Below the pieces are notes generated by a model. That model saw only the letters and a list, made by a program, of their open reading frames with translations. It was not told the DNA's origin and ran no database searches. This document shows positions 34,555 to 43,200 of a stretch of 64,000 nucleotides of DNA, one piece after another (within the stretch, counting starts at the first letter, position 1; every line of letters begins with the position of its first letter). This stretch comes from Paraburkholderia sp. BL9I2N2 (GTDB lineage: Bacteria; Pseudomonadota; Gammaproteobacteria; Burkholderiales; Burkholderiaceae), in the NCBI RefSeq assembly GCF_004339745.1, contig NZ_SMGP01000001.1, forward strand, positions 2,790,001-2,854,000, given 5' to 3'. The translations under genes were made by a program, and so were the position numbers.

Positions 34555-35130
34555 CTAAAACAATCTTGGCGTCCCTACCCACACGACCACCGCTTCTTCA
34601 CGCGCGGTGTTGGACCAGGAGTGCGGCACGGTGGACTCGTAATGCGCGGTGTCGCCCGCCTGCAAGACGAACGTTGTGCCTTCCAACGTGAGCGAGATCT
34701 GGCCGCTCATCACATACAAGAATTCTTCGCCAGCGTGCGTCGTGACTTCTGATGGGTTCTGTCCCACCGGCATCCTGACGAGGATCACTTCCAGCTTGCC
34801 GCCGACCGACAGGTTCGTCAGCCTTCCAAACAGATTGGCGGTTCCGTCAAATCCGAAGTACTTCAACTCGCTTCCTCTACGCACCGACTTGTCTTCAGTC
34901 GGCGTGTCGACGAAATACTGCACCGTGACACCCAGAGCTCGCGCAATACCGACCAGCGATGTGATCGAAGGTGTTGCGTGACCCCGTTCCACTTGCGACA
35001 GAAAGGGCTTGGAAATGCCCGCGGTCTTTGCCACTTCATCCAGCGTTCGACTGAGCCGTTGGCGCAGCGCGCGGATTTTGCTTCCTATAGAGACTGCAAC
35101 GTGTGCCTTGTTATTGAGTGGCAAGACCAT
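34555..35130 (-). CDS. XRE-family regulator with cupin sensor domain
   Basis: 191 residues. The N-terminal helix-turn-helix (about 15-70: IRALRQRLSRTLDEVAKTAG, ISKPFLSQVERGHATPSITSL) is followed by a cupin_2 domain (105-185: VTTHAGEEFLYVMSGQISLTL, AHYESTVPHSWSN). This HipB/PuuR-like class senses small metabolites. The ATG at 35130 is chosen; a TTG at 35154 is the only upstream start. It lies between the tonB cluster and the receptor on the same strand, so it probably controls one or both. An 8-bp-arm inverted repeat about 110 bp upstream (35240-35266) may be its own operator. Confidence 0.9.
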   Translation of the reverse strand: MVLPLNNKAHVAVSIGSKIRALRQRLSRTLDEVAKTAGISKPFLSQVERGHATPSITSLVGIARALGVTVQYFVDTPTEDKSVRRGSELKYFGFDGTANLFGRLTNLSVGGKLEVILVRMPVGQNPSEVTTHAGEEFLYVMSGQISLTLEGTTFVLQAGDTAHYESTVPHSWSNTAREEAVVVWVGTPRLF

Positions 35131-35432
35131 AGCAAGACAGAATCCCGTAGTCAAAAATAGTTTGATATATGCAAATTAAGTTTCGTCCGGCGCAACGTTC
35201 TCCCCAAACGTTGCTGATAGGTCAACTGAAATTACGCCATGGACAACGGGAACAATTGGTTGTCCAGAAGACTTCCGGATACTGCGAATGCCTTGTGACG
35301 ATCGCGGCTGCAACGCCAAGCAGGCATCGGAGACGAGCCACATTTCCTACGACGAGCGCGTCCCCTCGCGCCCGCCATGAGGAGAGCTCGAGCGCGTCTC
35401 GTCCGATGGAACATAACGGGAACGGAGTGTTC
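35131..35432. other. Intergenic stretch upstream of the cupin regulator
   Basis: No gene is seen. It carries the 27-bp inverted repeat at 35240-35266 and otherwise has mixed GC content with no convincing terminator for the TPR gene that ends at 35433. Confidence 0.45.
35240..35266. promoter_or_regulatory. Inverted repeat, candidate operator of the XRE-cupin regulator
   Basis: TGGACAAC and GTTGTCCA form perfect 8-bp arms with an 11-nt spacer (GGGAACAATTG). It lies 110 bp upstream of the regulator start, in the position expected for autoregulation. No T-run follows. Confidence 0.5.
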
Positions 35433-36617
35433 TTATTTCGACGCCACCAGCACCCACAAACGGGCGAGATCGGCTGAGCCATCGGTGCCTTTCACTGCAC
35501 GGAAGGTTTGCAACGCGCGAGCCTTGTCGCCCGCCATGTAGTACGCCTCACCGAGATGCAGCTGCGCCTGGTCCGGATGATCGAGTCCACCCTTGGCGAT
35601 CGCGGCATCCATCGCCGCCAGACCCTGCTTCGCCTGCCCCGCGAAAACCTGATTGAAACCCATGTCGACGGGGGCAACGGGGTTTGCCGGATCAGCGGGC
35701 GCTTGCGCACGTTTGGCCGCGAGTGCCTGCAGACGTTTCTCGCGATCCGCCTGCGCGTCACGCCCCAAAACGCCCGACGTAAAGCCCTGATCGATGACCT
35801 GTTTGCCTTCCGCGGTGGTGCCCGCCACGATCGCCAGTTGGGTCATTTCCATGTAGTCGTCGGCGGTCGACAGCGAGCCGGTCGCGCGACGCAAGCGATA
35901 CGTGTCGATATCGAGCTTCGACGAATAGCCCGGCTTGTTGCGAATCGCCGAGAACAGATCGTCCCAGTAAGACTGCTTCGGATGATAAGCAACCAGCTTT
36001 TCGAGCGTGCTGCGGTACGTGGCATCGTCCTTCACGCGCTGCGCACAGGTGCCGAGCAATTGCAGTTGCGACTCGTCAGGCGCGTGGCCAGCGTGCACCT
36101 GCGCATCGACGCCGGGCTTGAGCAAGCTCACCACGCTCGCGCAATCGTTCGACAGGTAATAAGACTGAACCAGCAGCGTGCGCATGTCGGGATCACCGCC
36201 GCCCGACTTCAGATAGCGTTGTGCAACCTTCGCCGCCTGCGCATAGTTCTTTTGCTGGAAGTAGATGCCGGCCAATGCCGCTGACGTACGTTGCTCGTCC
36301 GCGCCGCTCAACTTCCCGGAACTCAGCAACGTTTCGTAGGCCTGAGCAGCCACGCCGGTGTCACCCGCCGCCGCCGCTGCCGCGCCACGCATCTGCTCGA
36401 CCATGGTGCTTTCGTACGGCGTCTTGCCGGGCACTGCCGCCGCCTGATCGATCTTCGTCAGCGCGTCCTTGTACTTGTGCGCGCGATACAGATCCTGTGC
36501 GGCATTCAGCGGTTTCGCCACATCCGGCCGCAAAGTGTCGGCAGCATGAGAGGCGAGCGGCAGCGCGAGAGCGGCCGCGATGACGGCGCGCTTGAACCGT
36601 TGATGAATCGTTTGCAT
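35433..36617 (-). CDS. Exported TPR-repeat protein of the TonB operon
   Basis: 394 residues. A Sec signal (MQTIHQRFKRAVIAAALALP, cleaved after SHA) precedes TPR-like helices throughout (KPLNAAQDLYRAHKYKDALTKI near the start, HLGEAYYMAGDKARALQTFRAV near the end). It follows exbD by 9 bp. TPR proteins accompany some tonB-exbB-exbD operons and may couple the energy complex to receptors in the periplasm, but no function is proved. The family is common in proteobacteria with many TonB receptors. Confidence 0.85.
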   Translation of the reverse strand: MQTIHQRFKRAVIAAALALPLASHAADTLRPDVAKPLNAAQDLYRAHKYKDALTKIDQAAAVPGKTPYESTMVEQMRGAAAAAAGDTGVAAQAYETLLSSGKLSGADEQRTSAALAGIYFQQKNYAQAAKVAQRYLKSGGGDPDMRTLLVQSYYLSNDCASVVSLLKPGVDAQVHAGHAPDESQLQLLGTCAQRVKDDATYRSTLEKLVAYHPKQSYWDDLFSAIRNKPGYSSKLDIDTYRLRRATGSLSTADDYMEMTQLAIVAGTTAEGKQVIDQGFTSGVLGRDAQADREKRLQALAAKRAQAPADPANPVAPVDMGFNQVFAGQAKQGLAAMDAAIAKGGLDHPDQAQLHLGEAYYMAGDKARALQTFRAVKGTDGSADLARLWVLVASK

Positions 36618-36626
36618 TGCCCTTCC

Positions 36627-37058
36627 CTATTGCATGTACTGCTCATTGCCGATCAGGCCGATCTTCGTCGCGCCCAATCGTTGCGCCGACGCCATTACCT
36701 CCGCGACATCCTTGTACGGCACCAGTTTGTTCGGACGCAGATGGATTTCCGCCTGAACCGGTTCGGCGGCCACTTGCGCGAGCCTGGATTCGAGCGCCGC
36801 GCGGTTCGGCACCGGCTGGCCATTCCAGGTCGTGGTGCCGTCGAAGTCGATATCGATCTGCACCACTTCCGGCTGCGTGATCGGCGGCGGCGGATTGCCG
36901 ACCGGCAGGTTCATCTTGATGGCGTGCGTCTGAATCGGGATCGTGATGATCAGCATGATCAGCAGCACCAGCATCACGTCGATCAGCGGCGTGGTGTTGA
37001 TGTCGACCATCACATCCGGTTCGCTGCCGCCGCCCGACGATACGTTCATTCCCATCAT
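36627..37058 (-). CDS. exbD: ExbD-type biopolymer transport protein (second copy)
   Basis: 143 residues. One N-terminal TM (PLIDVMLVLLIMLIITIPIQ) carries the proton-path Asp27 in DINTTPLIDVM. The periplasmic domain ends KIGLIGNEQYMQ. It is a paralogue of the next gene upstream; the pair probably gives a heteromeric or alternative ExbD. It lies between exbD1 and the TPR gene in the tonB operon. ExbD works with ExbB and TonB to pass the proton-motive force to outer-membrane receptors. Confidence 0.93.
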   Translation of the reverse strand: MMGMNVSSGGGSEPDVMVDINTTPLIDVMLVLLIMLIITIPIQTHAIKMNLPVGNPPPPITQPEVVQIDIDFDGTTTWNGQPVPNRAALESRLAQVAAEPVQAEIHLRPNKLVPYKDVAEVMASAQRLGATKIGLIGNEQYMQ

Positions 37059-37112
37059 CGCCTCCTGTCGATCGGACCTGGCGCTTTACGCCTGGTCCGA
37101 TCCCATGCAAAG

Positions 37113-37535
37113 TTAGCCGCCGCGCGCGGGCGGCTCAGTGATAAACGAAACCTTCGCGATACCGGCGCGCTCGCACTCGGTAATGACCCGGCCGATGAAT
37201 TCATAACGCGCGCTCTGGTCGCCGCGAACATGCACTTCCGGTTGCGGCGTCATGACCGACACGGTTTTCAGGCGTGCCAGCAACGTCGGCGCGTCGACCT
37301 GCTTCTCGTTCCAGAAGAAGTCGCCGTCGCGGTTGACCGCGATGACGATACTTTTGGGCGTGGTCTGCAGCGGCTGGATCGTCTCCTTCGGCAATTGCAC
37401 CGGCACCGTATGCGTCACGACCGGAATCGTGATCAGAAAGATGATCAGCAGAACCAGCATCACGTCGACCAGCGGCGTGGTGTTGATACTGGAGATGACC
37501 TCGTCGTTGTCGTCCTGCCCAACGCTCATTGCCAT
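37113..37535 (-). CDS. exbD: ExbD-type biopolymer transport protein (first copy)
   Basis: 140 residues with the TM Asp24 (SINTTPLVDVMLVLLIIFLI) and the typical periplasmic domain (RDGDFFWNEKQVDAPTLLARL, GRVITECERAGIAKVSFI). It is 12 bp from exbB. Tandem exbD genes occur in Xanthomonas (tonB-exbB-exbD1-exbD2), where exbD2 has a special role; the same order is seen here. Confidence 0.94.
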   Translation of the reverse strand: MAMSVGQDDNDEVISSINTTPLVDVMLVLLIIFLITIPVVTHTVPVQLPKETIQPLQTTPKSIVIAVNRDGDFFWNEKQVDAPTLLARLKTVSVMTPQPEVHVRGDQSARYEFIGRVITECERAGIAKVSFITEPPARGG

Positions 37536-37547
37536 GACGGACTCCGC

Positions 37548-38456
37548 TTATTGAACCAGCGATGCTTCGCGAACCGCGGCGCGCGCCGGGCGGCGGCTGC
37601 CGGCCAGCAGAACGGTATGCAGTTGCGCGCCGAATGCACGCACACGCTCCATCACCGACTTGTTGCGGCGAACCAGGAAGTTGTAGCCGAGCACCGCGGG
37701 CACCGCGACCGCGAGACCGATGGCGGTCATGATCAGCGCCTCGCCCACCGGACCCGCGACCTTGTCGATCGAAGCCTGGCCGGCAATGCCGATGGCCGTC
37801 AGCGCATGGTAAATCCCCCACACCGTACCGAACAGGCCGACGAACGGCGCCGTGGAACCGACCGTGCCGAGGAAAGCCAAACCGTCTTGCAGACGATTCG
37901 ACACGTTGGTGATCGCACGCTCGACCGAGGTATCGATCCACGTGTTGCGGTCCACGGCTTCGAGCAGCGCTTCGTCATGATGCTCGCCGGCCTCGATGGC
38001 CGTTTCAGCGATGAAGCGGAACGGCGAGGCTTCGTCGAGGAGCTTCGCGCCTTCGCCCAGCGACGGCGCGGTCCACAACTGCTCGTCGGCGCTCTTTGCG
38101 CGGCGGTTCGCGCGGAACTGTTCGAAGAACTTGGTGATCATGATGTACCAGCTGCCCATCGACATGATCACCAGCAGAATCAGCACGAAACGGGCAACGA
38201 AGTCGCCGTTCTTCCAGAGGGCGCTAAGGCCGTACGGGTTGCTGACGGTTTCGGACGTAGCTGGCGCCGGCGGCGGCACCGCTTCGTCGGCGGCCGTGCT
38301 CGCGGTTTGCGGCGCGGCGGTGGCCGGTGCGACGGTTGCCGACGCGGTGGCGTCGCTAGCCTGCGCATGGGCCATTTGCGGTGCAACAAAGGTATCCACC
38401 GTGGTTACGGCGATCAACATGCTTGCCGCCAGTGCGGCGAGAGTACGCTTCTTCAT
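37548..38456 (-). CDS. exbB: ExbB/TolQ-type proton channel subunit
   Basis: 302 residues, longer than E. coli ExbB because of an N-terminal signal-like segment and an Ala/Pro-rich linker (to about residue 80). The three-TM MotA/TolQ/ExbB core follows (FVARFVLILLVIMSMGSWYIM; GTVGSTAPFVGLFGTVWGIYH; ALIMTAIGLAVAVPAVLGYN). Located between tonB and exbD, 12 bp from the latter. It forms the pentameric channel that drives TonB. Confidence 0.95.
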   Translation of the reverse strand: MKKRTLAALAASMLIAVTTVDTFVAPQMAHAQASDATASATVAPATAAPQTASTAADEAVPPPAPATSETVSNPYGLSALWKNGDFVARFVLILLVIMSMGSWYIMITKFFEQFRANRRAKSADEQLWTAPSLGEGAKLLDEASPFRFIAETAIEAGEHHDEALLEAVDRNTWIDTSVERAITNVSNRLQDGLAFLGTVGSTAPFVGLFGTVWGIYHALTAIGIAGQASIDKVAGPVGEALIMTAIGLAVAVPAVLGYNFLVRRNKSVMERVRAFGAQLHTVLLAGSRRPARAAVREASLVQ

Positions 38457-38532
38457 GCCTGCTCCAAGTTCATTAGTACAACTTCTAAACTAAGACTGAT
38501 AAATCGCTACCGGTACCGAACAGTCTGTGAAT

Positions 38533-39243
38533 TCAGTTCAGGTTAAACGAGAACGGAACTTGCACACGGACAGCCTGGCCTTGGGAAACGCACGTAAACT
38601 GCTTGACTGCGTTGAATGCGGCACGATCCAGTGAGGAGTCGTCCGAGGATTTGGCAACGCGTTCATTCGTAATATGGCCCTGCGGGTCGACAACGAATTC
38701 AATGAGGACATCACCCGTCACGTTGTTTTCCTGCGCTTCCTTCGGATAGCGGATCGACGAACGGATCTGATCCGAGTTCGGACACACGACTCCAACTTCG
38801 GTGCTCACAGGCTTGCTCGGCGCGGGCGGTGCCGGCGGTGCGGGCGGCGCCACGGCAGGCGCCGACACGACCGGCGCGGCCTGATGCGTAATGGTCGGCT
38901 GCGGCGGCGTTTGCACCTGCACTTCCGGCGGCGGCACGAACGGCGGCGGCGGCGGCGCGAACTTAGGCGGCGGCAATTGAACCGTGGGCAACGGCGGCGG
39001 AGGCGGTGGCTTCACCGGTTCGATGATTTTCGTCTCGATAGGATGCTGAATGACCTGCACGACCTTGGTGGCAAGGCCATTGATCAGCGCATAAATCAGC
39101 ACGATGTGCAAAAGCAGAACAACTGCGATACCGCCAAAGCGGCGTACTGGGTTTTGCTGCTTGCGCCCAAACTCACGCGGGCGCCCCGGCCTCTCCATAC
39201 GGGCCGCTACTGCCGGAAATTGCCCTTCGACTTTCGTACCCAC
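38533..39243 (-). CDS. tonB: TonB energy-transducing protein
   Basis: 236 residues. A cytoplasmic start, one TM (37-57, IAVVLLLHIVLIYALING), a long proline-rich periplasmic stretch (about 74-150, PPPPPPLPTV and PPAPPAPPAP) and the C-terminal TonB domain (YPKEAQENNVTGDVLIEFVV, ending VQVPFSFNL) are in order. The start codon is GTG at 39243, supported by GGAGGA 7 nt upstream. It heads the tonB-exbB-exbD-exbD-TPR operon and is presumably the partner of the receptor at 31512-34252. Confidence 0.94.
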   Translation of the reverse strand: MGTKVEGQFPAVAARMERPGRPREFGRKQQNPVRRFGGIAVVLLLHIVLIYALINGLATKVVQVIQHPIETKIIEPVKPPPPPPLPTVQLPPPKFAPPPPPFVPPPEVQVQTPPQPTITHQAAPVVSAPAVAPPAPPAPPAPSKPVSTEVGVVCPNSDQIRSSIRYPKEAQENNVTGDVLIEFVVDPQGHITNERVAKSSDDSSLDRAAFNAVKQFTCVSQGQAVRVQVPFSFNLN

Positions 39244-40235
39244 CTTTACTCCTCCGGCGTGAATCGTCCATTTCTGTAACTGCAGTGCGCTTATCTACCG
39301 CAAACAACATTCACTTCAACCATCCGATGACCGGCGGTCCTTGATTCGGAGTCCAAAACGGACGTGACACTACCCGGCTCCGATCCGACGACACGGACGC
39401 GTCTCCAGGAGACCGCGGCCGTGCGTCATGCGAGCCGAATAGCCGATCTAAGTAGAACTACTAATAGATTAAATTTGAGCCGCTTACTTCTGCCTTGCAT
39501 GAACGCTGGAGACCACCCGATCGCTATAAGTCGTAGCGCCTGGAACTTTTTGCGCAAACGTCACACGCGTTTCATCGGTCGCAACGATAGCAGGACAAAA
39601 AATGTACGGTCAAACTTTTTTTGATGACAACATACTTAGTTTAGAGAGGTAACTCTAACTCAAGCGAAATTCGCTCCGCTTTAAAAGAATAAGCGTATGT
39701 CGAGCAGATAAGCATTCGGCTTTTTCTGCCCGACAATTGGGAATTCGCTGCACATTCGTCGTGCATCGATGCACGCGAAACGGCCGGCAGTACGTCTGAT
39801 CCGGATCGCGAAAGCCCCCGCTGGGCAGGCGTTTGCGCGCCATCTCAACATGACTCGCGTGGATCGCGGATAGGACGTTTGTTGTGGTGTTCGGGCGCCG
39901 GGGGTGTGACCGCCGCCGAAGGCGAGACGATAGCAGAAGAGTAGAAGCGTTTAAAAAAACTTTAGCGGTATTTACGACACTCTAAATACGCATCTCAATT
40001 ACGCGTTGAATTGAATTACAAAACAATTCCAATAAATTACATTAAGCCAACAACACGAATCATGTCGGGCGCGGGCGATGTCGGCGCGACGTTGGTGGGC
40101 ATATAGGGCAATTTCGTGAGGGCCGAATTCGCCCGGCCAGAATGAAATGAATCATGCGCCGGCAACTCTTGCGGGTTCAACTCAACAAAGGAGCAAGCGG
40201 GAGCGGCGCAACGATGATCGCGCCGCTCTGCTGCA
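39244..40235. other. Long AT-rich intergenic region between tonB and uvrA
   Basis: I find no gene in this 992-bp stretch. Short frames have no recognisable features. It holds the tonB promoter region, with AGTAG-AA-CTACT (39451-39462) and the ATTAGTAGT motif shared with the receptor promoter, a GAATTG-N10-CAATTC inverted repeat (40008-40029), and the uvrA terminator at the right end. AT content is unusually high at 39940-40050. Confidence 0.5.
40201..40228 (-). terminator. uvrA terminator
   Basis: GAGCGGCGC and GCGCCGCTC form a 9-bp stem with a 10-nt loop, starting 8 bp after the uvrA stop. On the minus strand a T-rich run (CTCCTTTGTTG) follows after a few bases. This fits a moderately strong intrinsic terminator. 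Confidence 0.65.
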
Positions 40236-43200
40236 TCAACCGTTCGTGCCCTCGCCTGCCACGACAGCGCTGTTGTTACGCGATCGCGCGAGAACCGGCC
40301 GCAACGCGGCGCCCGTATGACTCGCCGCAACGCGCGACAATCCTTCGGGATCCGTAGCAGCAACGATCGCCCCGCCGCCCACTCCGCCTTCCGGACCGAG
40401 GTCGATGATCCAGTCCGCCTCGGCGATCACATCCAGATCGTGTTCGATGACGACGACACTATGCCCGCCGTCCGCGAGACGATGCAGCACGCGAATCAGC
40501 TTGGCGACGTCCGCCATATGCAGGCCCACAGTCGGTTCGTCCAGCACATACAAGGTATGCGGCGGTTTCTGGCCGCGCCGTGTGATGTCGTCACGCACTT
40601 TGCTCAATTCGGTGACGAGCTTGATACGCTGCGCCTCGCCGCCCGACAACGTGGGCGACGGCTGACCCAGCGTGAGATAGCCGAGCCCGACGTCTTTCAT
40701 CAACTGCAATGGATGAGCGATATTGGAGATGGGCGCGAAGAACTCGACGGCCTCGTCGATTTCCATGGTCAGCACGTCGCCGATATTCTTGCCGCGCCAC
40801 GTGACCGCCAGCGTCTCGGGATTGAAGCGCTGCCCGTGACACACATCGCAAGGCACCTTCACGTCGGGCAGAAAGCTCATGCCGATGGTGCGCACGCCCT
40901 GCCCCTCGCAGGCCGGGCAACGGCCTTCGCCGGCGTTGAACGAGAAACGTGAGGCCGTATAGCCACGCGCGCGCGCTTCGAGCGTGCCGGCAAACAGCTT
41001 GCGGATCGCGTCCCACACGCCGATGTAAGTGGCGGGACACGAACGCGGCGTCTTGCCGATCGGTGTTTGATCGACTTCGAGTACACGGTCGATGGTTTCC
41101 CAGCCGGTGATCGCATCGCACCCTTGCCATGCATGCGTCACGTTGAGCGGCGCACGCGGCGCTGTGCGCGCCAGCACGCTGGAACGCCGGTTCGCCGCGG
41201 GCTTCTCCTCGGCCGCCGCACGCGCGCGCCGCGTGGCCGGCGACGACAGCACCGAACGTCCGACAGCATCCAGCAGGTTGGTCATCAGCACGTCGCGTGC
41301 AAGTGTCGACTTGCCGGAGCCGCTGACGCCGGTGACCGCCACCAGCCGCGAGAGCGGAATGCCGACCGTGACGTTGCGCAAATTGTGCAGCTTGCCGCCG
41401 TGCACAGTCAGCCAATTCTCCGGCACTGCAGCCGTACGTTTGCCCGGCGCGACCACTTCGCGGCGCGGCTGCAACGGATGCACGATGGGCTGCGCGAGAA
41501 ACTGTCCGGTCAGCGAATCGGGTTGCGCCGACAGGTCGGCCACACTGCCCTGCGCGACCAGCGTGCCGCCGCGTTTGCCCGCGCCCGGCCCGATGTCGAT
41601 GATGTGATCCGCACGCCGAATCGTGTCCTCGTCATGCTCGACGACCACCAGCGTATTGCCCTTTTCACCGAGCTTGCGCAAAGCGTTCAACAGAATCTGG
41701 TTATCGCGCGGATGCAGACCGATGGTCGGTTCGTCGAGCACATAGCACACGCCTTGCAAGTTACTGCCAAGTTGCGCCGCGAGCCGGATGCGCTGCGCTT
41801 CGCCGCCGGACAGACTCGGCGCCGCGCGATCGAGACTCAGATAGCCGAGCCCCACTTCCTCGAGGAACTGCAGGCGGCTGCCGATTTCGCTCACCACGTC
41901 ACGCGCGATCTCCGCGTCGCGACCGGTCATCTCCAGCGTGTCGATCCACGCGCGCGTGTCGGACACGGTCCACTGCGCGACATCGACAATCGCCTGCGCG
42001 TCGAACGTGACCGCGCGCGCGGTGGGGTTCAGACGCGTACCCGCACAATCCGGACATGGTTCGTCCACGAGACCTTCGGGTTCCTGCTCTTCCGACGGCA
42101 GGCTCTGTTCGCGACCGCGATTGTCGTCGACGACGATCGTATCGTCGTACACCGCGCGTTGTTCACGCGTGAGCGCGAGGCCCGTGCCGACACACGTGGT
42201 ACACCAGCCATGCTTGCTGTTGTACGAGAACATGCGCGGATCGAGTTCGGGATAACTCGTGCCGCACACCGGACATGCGCGCTTGGTGGACAGCACCTTC
42301 ACCGCGCCGAGTTTCGCGGTGGGATGGCCGCCGCTGATCGCGTCGTGCAAACCGTCGAGCGGCGCCAGCAGATGCATCACGCCCTTGCCGACTTCGAGCG
42401 TCTGGTCGAGCGCCTGACGCAGTTCGGCTTCGTTGTCCGGCGACACGACAATGTCGGCCACCGGCAGCTCGATCGTATGCTCGCGGAAGCGGTCGAGCTT
42501 CGGCCACGGATCCACCGGCACGAACTCGCCGTCCACACGCAGATGAGTATTGCCGCGCGCTTTTGCCCATTTCGCCAGATCCGTATAAACGCCCTTGCGG
42601 TTCACGACCAGCGGCGCGAGAAAGCCAACGTGCTGCCCCTTGTGATCGCGCAGCAACTGCGCCGCGATCGATTCGACGCTTTGCGACGTGACCGGCGTAC
42701 CGTCGTGAATGCAATGCTGCAAACCGAGCTTCACATACAGCAGACGCAGGAAGTGCCAGACCTCCGACGTGGTCGCCACGGTACTCTTGCGGCCGCCGCG
42801 CGAGAGCCGCTGCTCGATCGCGACGGTCGGCGGAATGCCGTACACTGCGTCGACCTCGGGCCGCCCCGCCGGCTGCACGATGGAACGTGCGTAGGCATTC
42901 AGCGATTCGAGGTAACGGCGCTGCCCTTCGTGAAACAGAATGTCGAAGGCGAGCGTGGACTTGCCCGAACCGGACACGCCGGTAATCACGTTGAATTTGC
43001 CGTGCGGAATGTCCACGTCCAGCGCTTTCAGGTTGTGCTCGCGCGCATTGACGATGCGCACCACGTCCTCGCCTTCGATCGCCCGGCGCGCGCGCGCGGC
43101 GCTCAGCGCCTTTTGCAGCGGAATGCCTTGCGACGCCGGTTCGGCCGCTGCGCCCATGGCACGGTCATATTGCAGCAGCGCCACGCCGGTATGCGATTCC

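Noticed and set aside
36291..38546. Open frame of 751 codons on the plus strand
   Set aside because: It is antisense to the TPR, exbD and exbB genes, which have clear motifs and operon spacing. Composition is Arg/His-rich.
39364..39843. Two short frames (86 and 62 codons) between tonB and uvrA
   Set aside because: Neither has a ribosome-binding site, signal or known motif; they lie in AT-rich promoter-like DNA.
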